A stretch of DNA of 64,000 nucleotides, from NCBI GenBank assembly GCA_002205965.3, contig NADL03000614.1:558001-622000 (forward strand). The letters run 5' to 3'. This DNA is from Kappaphycus alvarezii. Taxonomy: Eukaryota > Rhodophyta > Florideophyceae > Gigartinales > Solieriaceae. Below the pieces are notes generated by a model. The model searched no databases. It was not told the origin of the DNA and was given only the letters and a program-made list of their open reading frames with translations. The position numbers and the translations under genes are program-made. This document shows positions 22,650 through 33,479 of this stretch, piece after piece. Within the stretch, counting starts at the first letter, position 1. Every line of letters begins with the position of its first letter.

Positions 22650-23930
22650 AAAAATAATAAATTCCTTTTCCTTTATGAATCCATATTCACGTAACGACTC
22701 CACGTTTTATGTTATGTTTGAATGTTTTTCCCTCCTTGGTCAAAAGGAAATATTTCGACTCGTGATCCCCTTCGTCCTCTAGATTCAATTCTGGTGTTAT
22801 GTCAAGATGATCTTTTATTATTTCCCCGAATAAATGCAAACCCAAACCCGCGATTTTGCCTCTCCTTTTTTATTTCGCCAAAGACCATGAATATTTTCAA
22901 AAAAAGTATCATTTTTAATTTTGATAGAAACATGGTTACAGCAGCTATCAACCACTCCATTGAGTCACCCACATTTTTCTCAACATGACTAACCTCCGGG
23001 CACCCCTCACTATATCCAAATCAACCAGAGCCCGCATTCCACCAACGACCTGGCTTTGATGGCCAAACGGGCAACTGACTACGACGACTACTGTTGAGGG
23101 GTGGCCTGGGAACGAGTTCAGGAGCAGATCCACCGTCAATTTTTTGATAAGTGAGTGGAAACAGGGGAGGCTGATGAGGCGGAGGCGGAGGTGGAGGGAT
23201 CTGAAGATGAGGTATACTGGGCGGAATCATTGGAGCCACTGTTGTACAACAGTGGGGGAGTTTATGTGGAGATCAGAGGTAAGATTGAGGGTTTAATCGC
23301 AATATGGGACCTCTATATTAGAGATAGAGCGGAACATTAGGGTCTTGACGAGCGTTTGGAGGACTCTGATATAACTTAAGACACTATTTACCATTCCAGT
23401 CCGTTCGAAAGAATTTTCAGGGACTGCATTGGGGATATGGATATTTTGGAGTAATCGCTTGTCTTCGATCTCTACGAATAGGATTTCGATGGGGTAATCT
23501 ATGTATTTATCTTGACAGTATATACTGTTAATCTTTCTCGTCCAAAAGATTCTCCTCAATGAATTTTATAATATTTAATTTGTTTGTTTGAGACTCAAGG
23601 GTTATCCAAACAGTTCACTAAGGTTGAGTGAAATGCTTTCTCTGGAAAAGGGCAAGAAAGTTCGGCGAAAATTTCAACTGCAGAACCAAATAATTGAGAA
23701 TTTGGACATCGATCTTTGATCTGCAAAGGATATATTTTACGTGACTCACTGACCACAGGTGTTAGACCCTGCTCTTTCTATACCAACTTTTAGCCCCTAT
23801 ACTACTATTCCTTTTTCACCCCTTACAATTCCTATAACTATACTTTGGTAGCACCTGTGTCGATTGCAACACTTCTGTTCTACGATAAATGGTTCTGAGA
23901 ATCTCACCCTTGGCGAATTATTCCTATCAG
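22650..23930 (+). repeat. Acidic-ORF repeat family, copy 3
   Basis: Plus-strand copy. The leader TCCTTTTCCTTTATGAATCC (22664 region) matches the leader of copy 1 (minus strand near 3280). Coding remnants begin MTNLRAPLTISKSTRARIP (22987 on), then DYDDYC, a Glu-rich segment with EDEVYWAESLEP (23155-23260) and, after stops, SPFERIFRDCIGDMDILE (about 23395-23450), equivalent to EPFADICRDCLDSMDI. The 3' segment to about 23930 contains TTTGGTAGCACCTGT and TGGTTCTGAGAATCTC, aligning with copies 1 and 4. Several stops and frameshifts. Confidence 0.75.
23155..23340 (+). pseudogene. Acidic protein remnant of copy 3
   Basis: 61-codon open segment (METGEADEAEAEVEGSEDEV, then YWAESLEPLLY) corresponding to the middle of the acidic ORF of copy 1. 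The upstream N-terminal part is in other frames, so this is a broken copy rather than an independent gene. Confidence 0.5.
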
Positions 23931-23939
23931 GTACGTCTC

Positions 23940-25460
23940 GAAAAGGGCCATTTTCTTAAATAGCGGGATATTACGGTAACGTTCAATTCTGTTGGATATG
24001 ACTCTTGAGCTGACTGCTGCGCTATATTTGGCTATTTTGCCACTATACAGAGCGGTTAGCCAGTAGAAGGTGCAGCCCTCAGCTTTTGGCTCCAATCGAG
24101 GAGAGGACGTGAAAAACTCTAGCGAGATGCTCGAGATGAGCAATGATATACACGTGAGTGGAGAAACGATTTGACCATTGTCCCTTATTTTTCATCACTA
24201 GACTCGAATATTTCTTCTATTCTAAGAATAAGGAAGGCCTGCAATGATTCGGTCATCATTACATATAAACAAGGGCTCAATTGGCATAAGAATGAAACCA
24301 AGGGCAAAATCTTTTGAAGAATATCTCTGAAAGCATCAATGGAGGATGAGGGACTGCGGAATTTGAAAGCGCTCCTCTAGTCGCCGGTCATCATTGCGCA
24401 TTCCATGTTACTGCCGTACTTCTGGAAGGCTCGCCTGATACCGTGAAATAATTTTTGTGCACCAGCTTTTAAATGATGTCTTAGAGAACAAATAATTCAT
24501 TTACCCTGCTTTGATTAAGATAGAGACATTAGGTTCATCTTAAAGATAAGAAGTCTCAGTTAGTTTCACTATCTTATCGACTGTGTCCTTAAACTTTGAA
24601 CGAGAGACTTATTCCATGCTGATTTACTTGATATATTGCCTTGATTAAAAGAAGTATAAAAAAGATCGACGGATGAAGTGGATAACGACTTAACGGCAAA
24701 AAAGCAAACGAATCCGGATTCTTTCGCTAATTATTATCCGATAATGACCTTTCAATTGAATAATAAGGGGTATAGGTCGGCAATGTAATTATAGTGCAGA
24801 AGCGCAGAGAAGATACTGGACAGGGTATGGAAAGGGTAAAAAACCTTTTGCAATCTTATGATTTTTTTATAGAGAAGAGCTTGGGCTGAGCAATTCAGCT
24901 GCAAAACTGACATATAAACTTGACAATGTTGCTTATTCTCTCTATTTGGGATGGGAAGAGGGAATATAACGAGTACGGGGGCGTGGTGCACTCAAATCTG
25001 CATGGAACCATTAGTTCTTCCATTGCTTTTCATCTTACGAATATTCTATCTTGTGTGATGGAGCCCATACCTTATGTAGAGTGATTGTACCTTGTAGATA
25101 GTTCAGAAACGAAGGTGTTGGACGAAAATAGGAAAGCGTTGTACGATAATTAGTCGAGAGCGCGACAGCGCGTCGCAAGTTTGCGTTCTCCTCTAGCTAC
25201 GAGATATTCGCCCACTTATCGGTTGCGCAAGTCGCCGCATATTTTTATTAAACTTTAGCAGAAGAGACTCATAATGTTGCACACGCTTCGAGTTTGCAAT
25301 TATTCTCAGTTTATTGCTGCGCTAAGGTGATGTAGTCATCTATGGAAGTGGTACTGCATTTAAATAGTAAATATATCTCATTAAGATTGATAAAGATTCG
25401 GATTTTTGTCAATATCATAGAATCATCGTAAATCATTCCAATCGGTTATTCAAATGGATC
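23940..25460. other. AT-rich stretch, nothing recognised
   Basis: Low-complexity AT-rich sequence with only short ORFs. No transposon or host domain recognised. Confidence 0.55.
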
Positions 25461-25469
25461 AAACTTCCT

Positions 25470-25925
25470 CTTAACGTCAATTGCATTGACAACAGTTTAA
25501 TTTACTTAAATATGCACTCAACTGAAACACGTACCCTGTCCGTTGCCTTCTTGAAAGCTCTTTCATATGTAGTATGGTTGCTTCTTTGGTTCGAAAATTC
25601 CAAAACCCATCGACGATTATACCTTGAGTTTCCATAAAAGCAAATTGTCTCTTCTTCTCCTGGGAAACTCTCTGATGGAAGCTCTTCTAGTCCACTTCTT
25701 ACGTATAGCGTCCAATCATGTCAGCATCCCTCAAATGGTACATAAGAATGCAAAATTAGGCAGTGTGGTCCCGTCAATACTCGATACTTAAAACTAAGTT
25801 TTTAAGTCCATTATAGGCTACCCTTTGCTCTATTTCCCAAGAAGGTCTTTCAATTCTAATAAAAGTCCAATCTATGTATCCAAACAGTTAAGAAGTCCTT
25901 TTTTCTTTTCGTACACCGCATTTGC
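25470..25925 (-). pseudogene. Decayed DDE_Tnp_4 (Harbinger-like) transposase
   Basis: Minus-strand remnants in several frames keep the order of the DDE_Tnp_4 family: GYIDWTFIRIERP (about 25850-25885, with the first catalytic Asp in IDWT), YNGLKN (about 25800-25820), GCxHDWTLY (about 25700-25730, normally GRxHD, second Asp) and YERAFKKATDRVRVSVECIF (about 25495-25560, normally the RxxVEWxF end). Frameshifts and stops fall between blocks, and no single ORF exceeds 60 codons. No terminal repeats identified. Confidence 0.7.
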
Positions 25926-25934
25926 TTACATTGA

Positions 25935-26360
25935 TCATCTTCTTTCCATAAACATTTTATTTAATCCATTTTTTAAAAAATAAACCTCCGCCATCAACCA
26001 CATGGTCTATTCCTTCCTCAAAATATCTGGACACTGATCACTTAGTGTTTCAAATACCATTCCCATAAATTTCTAACGTGTTGAAGTAGCAAGTCAAAGT
26101 AGAATCATGCAATTGACCAATAAGTAATTAAAGGTGTAACGATTTCTACTAATCTTCATTTCCAGAAGGCAGTCCACGAGGTTCATAACTTTTTTCCATG
26201 TTAAAATTACGAAATCTTGAAAAGTTTGTTTTGGTCGGTCATCTACAATCATGAACTAACGCGGAGGGACAAGAAATGCGCTAAGGCAAAAAAATTGTAT
26301 TTAAAAAAGTGCTAAAAATATTCCTAAAAGTAGTCTTCATATGAGGACGAATATGAGGAC
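25935..26360. other. AT-rich stretch, nothing recognised
   Basis: No open frame or motif; it may include the N-terminal side of the decayed DDE transposase. Confidence 0.5.
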
Positions 26361-26699
26361 AACGGTCCAATAGACACTAGGTACCAAACAAGGTTGCAGA
26401 GTACATGTAAAAATCAGTTGTACTTAGTACATAGGGCAATGAGCAAAAACCTGATTCTATCAAGAACAGTATATAAGTAAATGGACCTTATTCAAAAATG
26501 GAAGCTGAAATAAGATGTATCACACCAGTAAAAGCAAAGTGGCAGGTATAATAACTAAATTAATTTAAATTTGCGAGGTACAATAATATTTATAAATTAA
26601 ACTGAACAGGAGCAATGGACATTTGGTTTTTTTTAAAATGTACCGAGTACAATATAAATATAGTTAAAAAATCGACATGTACTTGTACCAATCCGTTGG

Positions 26700-26820
26700 A
26701 CCATATGGTCTAGTGGTACAAATTGGTATTTCCACGGGAGCGAACATGAGTTCGAATCCCGCGAGTGCATCGCTGAAACCGCACAAATTAAATAATTTTT
26801 GTGGGTCAGAGAAAACAAAG
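26700..26820 (+). repeat. tRNA-headed SINE candidate
   Basis: An A-box-like TGGTCTAGTGG at 26706-26716 and a B-box-like GAGTTCGAATC at 26748-26758, 31 bp apart, are as in RNA polymerase III promoters of tRNAs. The arms do not pair into an acceptor stem, so it is not a functional tRNA. The bases after the B box (CCCGCGAGTG..TCGC, then an AAATTAAAT-type tract) resemble the unit at 53058-53150, which suggests a SINE family. Confidence 0.45.
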
Positions 26821-27033
26821 GACTGCAGTTTGGAGTCTGGTTCTAGTCTTATAACCCGTCTTGGTTTTATTTGGAGCTATATCCTCTCCACTCTGGCAGT
26901 GGGAATATCTTTCGTGGCCGAGATTTCATTAGGCGAGGATTGGGATCTAGACGTCATTCATTGTACTCAATGGCCAATCAGCAGTACTAGGAACTTTGCG
27001 ATAGGGATTTCTCTGGCGGCTAAGCACACATGT

Positions 27034-29405
27034 TTACTCTTCCTCGTCCAAAAACTCTTCTATACCAGTCTCTTCTTTCGACAAGAGGAAGTGCCTGAAC
27101 ACCTCAACAATTTTAGCTAAGTCTTCCCCTTCAGATATTTTTGGATAGTTCTTGGCAATTGTCACCACACGATTAACGGACTGAGTAGAGATTCGATTTC
27201 TCAGAGGACTACATTTTCGTCCTGCCATACTGATTGTCTTTTCTTTATCCACTTGCGTAGCCGGAATACCCAGGAAGAAACGACACAGTCGCGCAACGGT
27301 AGGTAACATATTCCCTCTTTGACGGAGCCAGGTTAGCTTGTTGTCGGCGGCATTTTTAAAAAATTCTCTCTTATACATCCGAAGCTCTGCTTTCATGGAG
27401 TCTCTTAAGTTTTCATCTTCCATTTCTGTTTGACTCTCAATGAAAAAATCCTCAACATCATCGTTCTCCGGATGACTCCCAGCGTCCGTATTCTGACCCT
27501 CTATAGCTATTGGTACATTGCCACCGTTAAGGTTTTTCTTCTTCGCACTTATAAGGAGAGGCACAATAATTTCTTCGTCATATTGCTTTGCAATATCCCT
27601 TGCCTTCGAGGGATCATCCTGGTACAACACCATTAAAGTCTTTTTCATGTTCTTGAATTCCGGATCAAAGACGATCGCAATGTAATGGTGTACATTCAGG
27701 CCTTGCATTTCTTGAACTTCGAAGAGAGGGAAAATGATGTCCTCAAAAGCCTCAGAAACAACGGAGGTCATCTTCGATTTGAAGAGTGAAAGCTGTCTAT
27801 CGAAATCGTCAGCTTAAACTGGAGTGATTACTTGACAGTTTTCTTTGAACTTGAGATATAACTCTGCAACAAGACCAACTCTCTCACTGACAGACCAAAA
27901 CTTCTTCTGGCTTTCCAAACTTGCGTAGATAAGTGGTTAGAGTGTACTCACAATACACGAAACTATGTCCCAGGTCTCCTGACTGGGAATGCGGTTCCGC
28001 AAATTTCGTTCTTCTTGAGATCTAAGGCATTTAATCACATATTTGTAGTCAAGTATTATCTTCATCATCACAAAGAAGCTCACGAACCTTGTCTTGACCG
28101 GTTCAGGGATGAGTCTTTGAGGAATGTCCAAACTTACGCAAGAATCCATCCATGCCTTTTGCCCTTTGAAGACTTCTTATTCCAAGTTATGAATTTCTGC
28201 AGCGTTGCGCTTACCCTGTCAAAGCAAATTAAAGAGACTCCCTCAGGGACCTTCTTGGATAGTGCTTTGTTGCAAGCACCAGATATTTTATGGGCAAAAC
28301 AAGATGCACTGAAACAACGTTCTGTGTCTGTCTCCTGAAAAGACGTTATCACGCGAGTGAAACCTTTACAAGAATTCAAGTTTGAACCCCCATCTTTTAC
28401 GCAGGCAATTACATTCCTCCACAAGCTAAATTTCTAGAGTTCTTTCAACAGCATTGAGCTCAATGCGTTTCCACTTGTACTTTCGCATTCCACCAGGGCA
28501 AGGTGTACTTTTACATTGCTGATACTTTTGTTAACTCCTTGAACGATCAAATCAAAGATGTCCTCACACCCATGACTCATCCAGAGATCAAATGAGATAC
28601 TGACTGAGTCAAGTTCGTAAAGCGTCTTTTTCACAATCGTCTCTTCTACATCCTTTGTGAAATGTGGAAAAACCTTTTCGCAAAATGTAGTTCGATCCGG
28701 AACAGACACACAAGGGTTGATAGAATGCACGAATTGGAGAACATCTGGATGTTAAACGAAACAAAACGGTAGTCCGGCCCTTGAAACCAAGAGAACAAGA
28801 TTCTTGTTGACTTCTTTAGCAATACATGAGTTGATACGATACTTCTCATGAGTAGCTAATACTATCTGAATGGTCTTTTGCCTCTTCCGTTTCGGAGGCT
28901 CACATTTCGTGTGCATTGACTCGAACTGATGAAAAATATCCACATGATTTTCTTTGACATGTCTGCGGAATGAGTTCGTCCCTACGTTGTGGCTGAATGT
29001 GAGTATCCCTTTTCCCTTTCTTCCGTTCAAACTTGAGGCTGTACCTTCATTTGGAGAACAGACAATGCATGAGTACTTCAAATCCCTAAGGTGTTTATAA
29101 AAACCCCAAAACAACGCCTTTTTGCCTTTTTGCTTGTTTTCCTTCGATGCTCTTGTGGCTTGTTCTAGAATTGTCACAGTTCCACTTCTTGCGGTTGATT
29201 CATGATTTTCGCTTCTGCTTTCTGAGCCTGCCTTGTGTAGAGATGTTTGTGGATGACCATGCGTTTCCGTGCTTTCCATTGTGTGGCAAGCAATACTGTT
29301 CTGTTTTATGAAGTGTGATATCGGGCTGACATCAAAACATGCAGGGAATCTGTATTCTCGTTCCCTCTTACTTTTAATCAACTTACAATGAGAGGTGTGG
29401 TACAT
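27034..29405 (-). pseudogene. hAT-1 transposase, nearly complete but broken
   Basis: Minus-strand reading starts at ATG 29403-29405. In order: a BED-type zinc finger (SCIVCSPNEG with a later RRHVKENH, about 28900-29080), the SISFDLWMSHGCEDIFDLI strand of the RNase-H-like core (about 28545-28600), CFSASCFAHKISGACNKAL (about 28250-28310), VKTRFVSFFVMMKIILDYKY (about 28035-28095), and the C-terminal dimerisation region LTWLRQRGNMLPTVARLC, then KTISMAGRKCSPLRNR (27170-27320). In-frame stops lie at 28752, 28434, 27937 and near 27814, and a frameshift lies near 28140. It is therefore a comparatively young pseudogene. It differs in sequence from hAT-2. Confidence 0.85.
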
Positions 29406-29603
29406 TGGTACATTTGTCTTTCTGTCATTGGTTGGAATGTTGGTACGTTTCAGTTAAATAACATAGTACAGGTCAGGGCATTGGAATTTTTTTGATATTG
29501 TACCCAAGTACAAGTGAAGTACCAACGGTAAAATAATTTAGAACAAGCACTACGGAGTTTGTCCGTTGTACTTGTTCATGTACCTGTTCATGCACTATTG
29601 GAC

Positions 29604-29795
29604 GACACGTCTACTACAACCTTGGTACCAACCCACACATCTACCACAGTAAATTAACCCCCATTTTCCTTCTATTTCCTTGCCCCTTGCTTACAGTGCT
29701 TCTACGAAAAATCTTTCTGTCTTCTGTATTCATAAAACTGTAGTGCTACTGTACTGTACTGTACTGTAGTATCTTTGTCTTGATAGTTAGGAGAA
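29604..29795. other. Spacer with CTGTACTGTACTG run
   Basis: Non-coding. A CTGTA-type short tandem run near 29745-29770 belongs to the GTACAGTAC motif class seen throughout the window. Confidence 0.5.
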
Positions 29796-29950
29796 GTTCG
29801 GCACCCCTGTCGGAGTGATCCGCAAGCGCTTGTTGAGTCGCATCAGTTGCACTATCTGGTCGTCAGTTGCGCAAGCTATTTTCTCGCGCATGTCCCTGCA
29901 GGTGGACGACGTGGACCATCCTGTTAGCTCTTTGCTAGCATTATAGATAC
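29795..29950 (+). mobile_element. 3' tail of endonuclease-tailed non-LTR element
   Basis: Open end of a polyprotein: LLSRISCTIWSSVAQAIFS, then VDDVDHPVSS and a TAG. Nearly the same peptide ends the copies at 30285, 31995 and 52696. Only the last ~45 codons are present, consistent with 5' truncation during target-primed integration. Confidence 0.75.
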
Positions 29951-30099
29951 TTAATGCAATAAAATTTATACATAGTACAGTACAGTATTCATGGCCCTCA
30001 CAGACCTACAGTACAGTATTACTCCTACTTTCTTTCAGTTGTACTGCGTAAACCACTCTTAAAATTTCTGGAATAAATTGGTAAATATACTGCTGAAAC

Positions 30100-30480
30100 T
30101 TTACTTCATTGAGTATATATAGTGTACACTGCAGGACTGACTATAATCAGCAATTCATCATAGTAGTATCACAATATTGCTCTAGCTAAGAGCCAACAGA
30201 AGTATCCCTCGATACCTACATCTGACTATCTAAAGAATTCAGTTCTTGCATGAACTCACTACCTTCTCCCTATTTTCAAATGTCACTCGACACCTGGTGT
30301 TATCCGCCGCCGTATCTACCAGCGACTGAGTTGCACCCTCTGGTCATCCATTGCTCAAGCTATCCTGTCCCGAGCCCCGATGCGCATGGACGACGAGGTA
30401 CATCCGGTTAGATCTTAACCGTATAGTTAGGACATGCGCAGTCCCCAGTAGATACTGAATGAATTAAAGGTCTTTCATTT
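30100..30480 (+). mobile_element. Two abutting 3' tails of the same non-LTR family
   Basis: 30285-30420 encodes RLSCTLWSSIAQAILSRAP followed by MRMDDEVHPVRS and TAA. The downstream untranslated part (TTAGATCTTAACCGTATAGT) runs to about 30475 and is repeated in inverse orientation at 33870-34030. Just upstream, GTGTACACTGCAGGACTGAC (about 30121) matches 52570, the 3' region of another tail. Confidence 0.75.
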
Positions 30481-30697
30481 TTCGGCTAGGCACAAAACCA
30501 TTCCGGAAATGAAACCGACCATTCTTCAGAAACAATAAGTCACCCAACAGTTTCCCTTTTCGACCGGAGGCCTCGAGACTCAACCCTGAATTCATCACCC
30601 CATTGACTATTACCGCGAGGGCCAAATCGGCGACCTAACGAGATTTGCCCGGTGTTTAAACACTGTCCTTTCTGAAATGAAGCAGTGGAAGCAGTGG

Positions 30698-31759
30698 TTA
30701 CCTCTTTCGTGCAACCAACAGCACAGTGGAATTGTTTGAGGGCAATATTGGGTACTTGTCAGCTTGAATATACTCCAGCTTCTCAATGGCAAATCCAGCT
30801 CTCCTTGCATACAGACCCATCTCCCTGGTACTTAAGAAGTAGAACCATCTAGGCATTTGATTGGACCATTCGTACTCATCAGAACCAAGTACAAGTCCGG
30901 GTGCCCCAGTTAGCACCTGATCATCACCTGCATCTTCTATAAAAGCCAATGTTTCGCTCACCGTTCGCTTTGCTTTGAGTTTGAATCCTATCATCTCAAC
31001 CGCATCCCTAAGCATTGTCACTCCGATCGATGTCGCCACAAATAGTCCCCCTACCTCGAGCCATCCAAAGATGTCATCAAAGACGTCTTGAACTACTTCC
31101 GGTCTCATGAAATGAATCACCTCGGATAGTAATACACCGGAAACACTACCTTCCTCCAAAATTTCTTGGCACGGCAAGCGCCCGAGCCGAGTTCCAATCA
31201 GACGGCCAACAGCCTTGCCGTCCTGTTGCTCCCGATCTACCCTCAGATCCACTCTCTCTCGTAAGATTTTTAAGTGTGTCTCATCACAGTCAACCGCAAT
31301 CACATTTCGTCCATGGTGCAGAGCATGGAGTGTATGGACACCGTACGCGGCACCTATATCAAGTAGTGGTTTGGGAGAGGCAGGTAAGCTCGACACCCAG
31401 AAATCGAAAGAAATGCCGATTTTATTAAACATGAAACCCATTCGATTGTTGGTCTTCTCCAAGTCAGGCATTGAACTTTCCTCTCCTTCAGAATTGGCAG
31501 CGATGGAAACAGACATCATGTTCCTGATCCTTGGTTGACTGGCCGCGAGATAGGCATAGTGGTTGGAGTAGGCTCTCAGAAGAAAAGACCATCCCTTTTT
31601 AAATGGTTTTGGCAGCCGTACAAGGAAAATTTTACGAAGCAGTTTGAGGATTTCTTTCCTTCCAATCAAAGTACTAGGACCAGCGGAATTCGCATTATGT
31701 AACTGCGTTGAAGATAGCGGGCATTCCGCCGCCATAAGATATTCTACAGGCCGAAGCAT
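30698..31759 (-). CDS. Class I SAM-dependent methyltransferase (intact, single exon)
   Basis: 353 codons, ATG start at 31757-31759, no stop or frameshift. The only convincingly intact host-like gene in the window. Rossmann-fold motif I is PLLDIGAAYGVHTLHAL (about residues 131-147), followed by VIAVDCDETHL with the acidic residue that binds the SAM ribose. GVLLSEVIHFM (about residues 208-218) is the motif IV/post-motif region and LEVGGLFVATS a typical motif V/VI strand. The C-terminal half carries WFYFLSTREMGLYARRAGF. The N-terminal ~90 residues are basic and could be a targeting or membrane-associating segment; an internal start (MMSVSIAAN, about residue 80) is possible. The substrate cannot be deduced. 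Neighbours are transposon fragments on both sides, so no functional linkage is implied. Expression cannot be judged from sequence. Confidence 0.8.
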   Translation of the reverse strand: MLRPVEYLMAAECPLSSTQLHNANSAGPSTLIGRKEILKLLRKIFLVRLPKPFKKGWSFLLRAYSNHYAYLAASQPRIRNMMSVSIAANSEGEESSMPDLEKTNNRMGFMFNKIGISFDFWVSSLPASPKPLLDIGAAYGVHTLHALHHGRNVIAVDCDETHLKILRERVDLRVDREQQDGKAVGRLIGTRLGRLPCQEILEEGSVSGVLLSEVIHFMRPEVVQDVFDDIFGWLEVGGLFVATSIGVTMLRDAVEMIGFKLKAKRTVSETLAFIEDAGDDQVLTGAPGLVLGSDEYEWSNQMPRWFYFLSTREMGLYARRAGFAIEKLEYIQADKYPILPSNNSTVLLVARKR

Positions 31760-31929
31760 TGGCTTCAGAATACTGTACAGTGCATTTGAAATTAGTGTTT
31801 TCCGATCTACTTTGAAGAGGAGATTAATAAGTTATGGCAGGTTAGAATATCTTTTATTGTTGACAGTCACCTCTTTCATCCCACCTCCGGCGCGCCCTGC
31901 TTGCTGACTGGGCTATCAGCTACTTTCAA

Positions 31930-32545
31930 GTTGGTGATAGAGAATCTTTACTCTTTACTTATCTTGAGTGCACACCTACTGACCGACTATTCAGTTAAGA
32001 GCTAACTGGATGGACCACATCGGTCACGTGCAGTGGGGCCCGCGATATGATGGCCATAGCCACCGACAACCACAAAGTGCAACTGATACGCTGGTAGATG
32101 CGTGTGCGAATCATAGCGTCCGAGGTGCGGTGTTTCCTGGCTACACGTGGTACAAACTCTTCGATGAATAATGTGGTATCCGGAGAGGGGGCACCGAGGG
32201 AGTCGAAAACCAGAGGCTGGAATCGGAAACCTGAGTCGCGGGAGGACAGAGGGGGGGGAACCAGGCACCTTGAAAGCTTGTGCTGTAGGTCCTGGACCTT
32301 GCGTTGGTGGGTGAGGGCGGCAGCCCCACCAGCGACTTGCGTCGCTTTGGTGATGGAGGTTTGCTTGAACGGTGACGTGACGGCGATGTCACATGCGATG
32401 GGTCGGTCTGGTAAGCCAGCTTCAGTGTCACGGGGGGGATGCACGAGGAGAATGTCAGCGGGCCTGTAGTCCGTCCCGGAGAGGAGATTCTCAACTTCGA
32501 ATTCGTAGTCAAGGCCGGCGGCATCAACACATCCGCCACAACGCT
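31930..32545 (-). mobile_element. Endonuclease-tailed non-LTR element, C-terminal fragment
   Basis: 191-codon minus frame ending at 31995. DAAGLDYEFEVENLLSGTDY, then RPADILLVHPP and about 20 residues later ACDIAVTSPF, a PAD...D-I-x-V-x-SP arrangement resembling PD-(D/E)xK nucleases. Next comes a helical segment and the conserved end FQPLVFDSLGAPSPDT, then IYQRISCTLWLSVAMAI and VTDVVHPVSS. The zinc knuckle expected upstream is missing, as the copy is cut near 32545 where an opposite-strand copy begins. The 3' untranslated part to about 31930 matches 52440-52530. Confidence 0.8.
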
Positions 32546-32549
32546 TTTT

Positions 32550-33238
32550 TGGATAAACCTGCTGCGGCATTCATCAATGCTCATCCGTCTGTGGTCACCC
32601 ACATACACGGCAATATGTGGTCGGTGATGCTGCGTCGCCACTTGGGGGTTCCCGTCTTCGACGACCTTGCCCCGCTCCTTTGCGCGGAATGCAAGATGCC
32701 TATGGACCACCTCGGCGAACATGCCGCTGACCTGTGCAACAAAGGTCTCGGTTGGCAGAACCGCCACGAAACAATGGCAAAAGTGCTCGACAAAGACCTG
32801 TTCTAAGCCACTGGGGCCCACTACGCAGTCCCGTATTTACTTCCCGGACTGGACGCCAGACGCCGACATACTCGTCCACCCGACTACCTCTCCGGCAAAT
32901 CCTACGCCCCCTCTCCCGGTTGCATATGACATCACAGTCCCCTCACCTTTCCAACAGCGCTTCCTATCTAAGGGAGCCTGGGAAGCGCGCGCTGCCGCCA
33001 ATGCGGCGGAACGACGGAAACTGAGGGAATTTGCGACCAATCTCGCCGCCATTCCTGGCCATGCTTCACCTGGACGCGCGCAACTCGGCTGGTAGTTTGT
33101 CCCGGTACCCTTTGATTCCCTGGGATGGCCGTCGGAGACCACATCCGAAGTGGTCGACGAGTACGCGGCTGCCATTGCGGGCCGTGTCGGAAGCTCTAAG
33201 GCGAAGGTGTCCCTTCAGCTTTCTCAAACCTACCATAC
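32550..33238 (+). mobile_element. Endonuclease-tailed non-LTR element, zinc knuckle to C-terminus
   Basis: Plus-strand remnants in three frames: WSVMLRRHLGVPVFDD, then CAECKMPMDHLGEHAADLC and NRHETM (zinc knuckle plus RH, about 32615-32780); after a frameshift DADILVHPTT, then VAYDITVPSPF (about 32855-32950); then FVPVPFDSLGWPSETTSEVV (about 33094-33155). Homology ends at the hAT-2 insertion (33247). It is head to head with the minus-strand copy to its left. Confidence 0.8.
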
Positions 33239-33246
33239 GTTTCAAA
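33239..33246. repeat. Target-site duplication of hAT-2, left copy
   Basis: GTTTCAAA directly precedes the left terminal inverted repeat and is repeated at 33663+4000 (37663-37670) directly after the right one. Eight bp is the characteristic hAT duplication length. Confidence 0.8.
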
Positions 33247-33370
33247 AAGTGATGGCCGGTAATAAAAAAAATTATTCCATGACAGGCACTTAATAAATAA
33301 AAATATTGTATTACCGGGTAATTTAATTCCCTCTCAGACCGAGACAGGAATTATTACCTCATAAGTAATT

Positions 33371-33455
33371 TATGAAGTCATAGTCAATAATTATGACTAT
33401 GACTTCATATTTTAATGACCTAGCTGGTCATAATTATGACCAGCTAGGTCATTAA
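33371..33455. repeat. Two adjacent perfect inverted repeats, one a 44-bp palindrome
   Basis: 33371-33386 pairs with 33394-33409 (16-bp arms, 7-nt spacer). 33412-33455 is a perfect 44-bp palindrome with no spacer, with arms beginning TTAATGACCTAGCTGG. Both lie in the subterminal part of hAT-2. Related GTCATTAAT motifs occur near its right end (about 37470-37530). Confidence 0.9.
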
Positions 33456-33479
33456 TTCCCCTAGTCATGACGAACGGAA

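Larger units (their letters stand above)
26365..29603 (-). mobile_element. hAT-1 element (limits tentative)
   Basis: The transposase is surrounded on both sides by stretches rich in GTAC and TACTTGTAC-like motifs. GTCCAATAG at 26365-26373 and its inverse at 29595-29603 could mark terminal repeats. No 8-bp target duplication was found, so the ends are uncertain. Confidence 0.35.

Noticed and set aside
26700-26775. Possible tRNA gene
   Set aside because: A and B boxes are present, but the acceptor and T stems do not pair.
26677-27120. 147-codon plus ORF overlapping the hAT-1 3' end
   Set aside because: It begins in the SINE-like unit and then runs antisense over the hAT-1 dimerisation region; no domain of its own.
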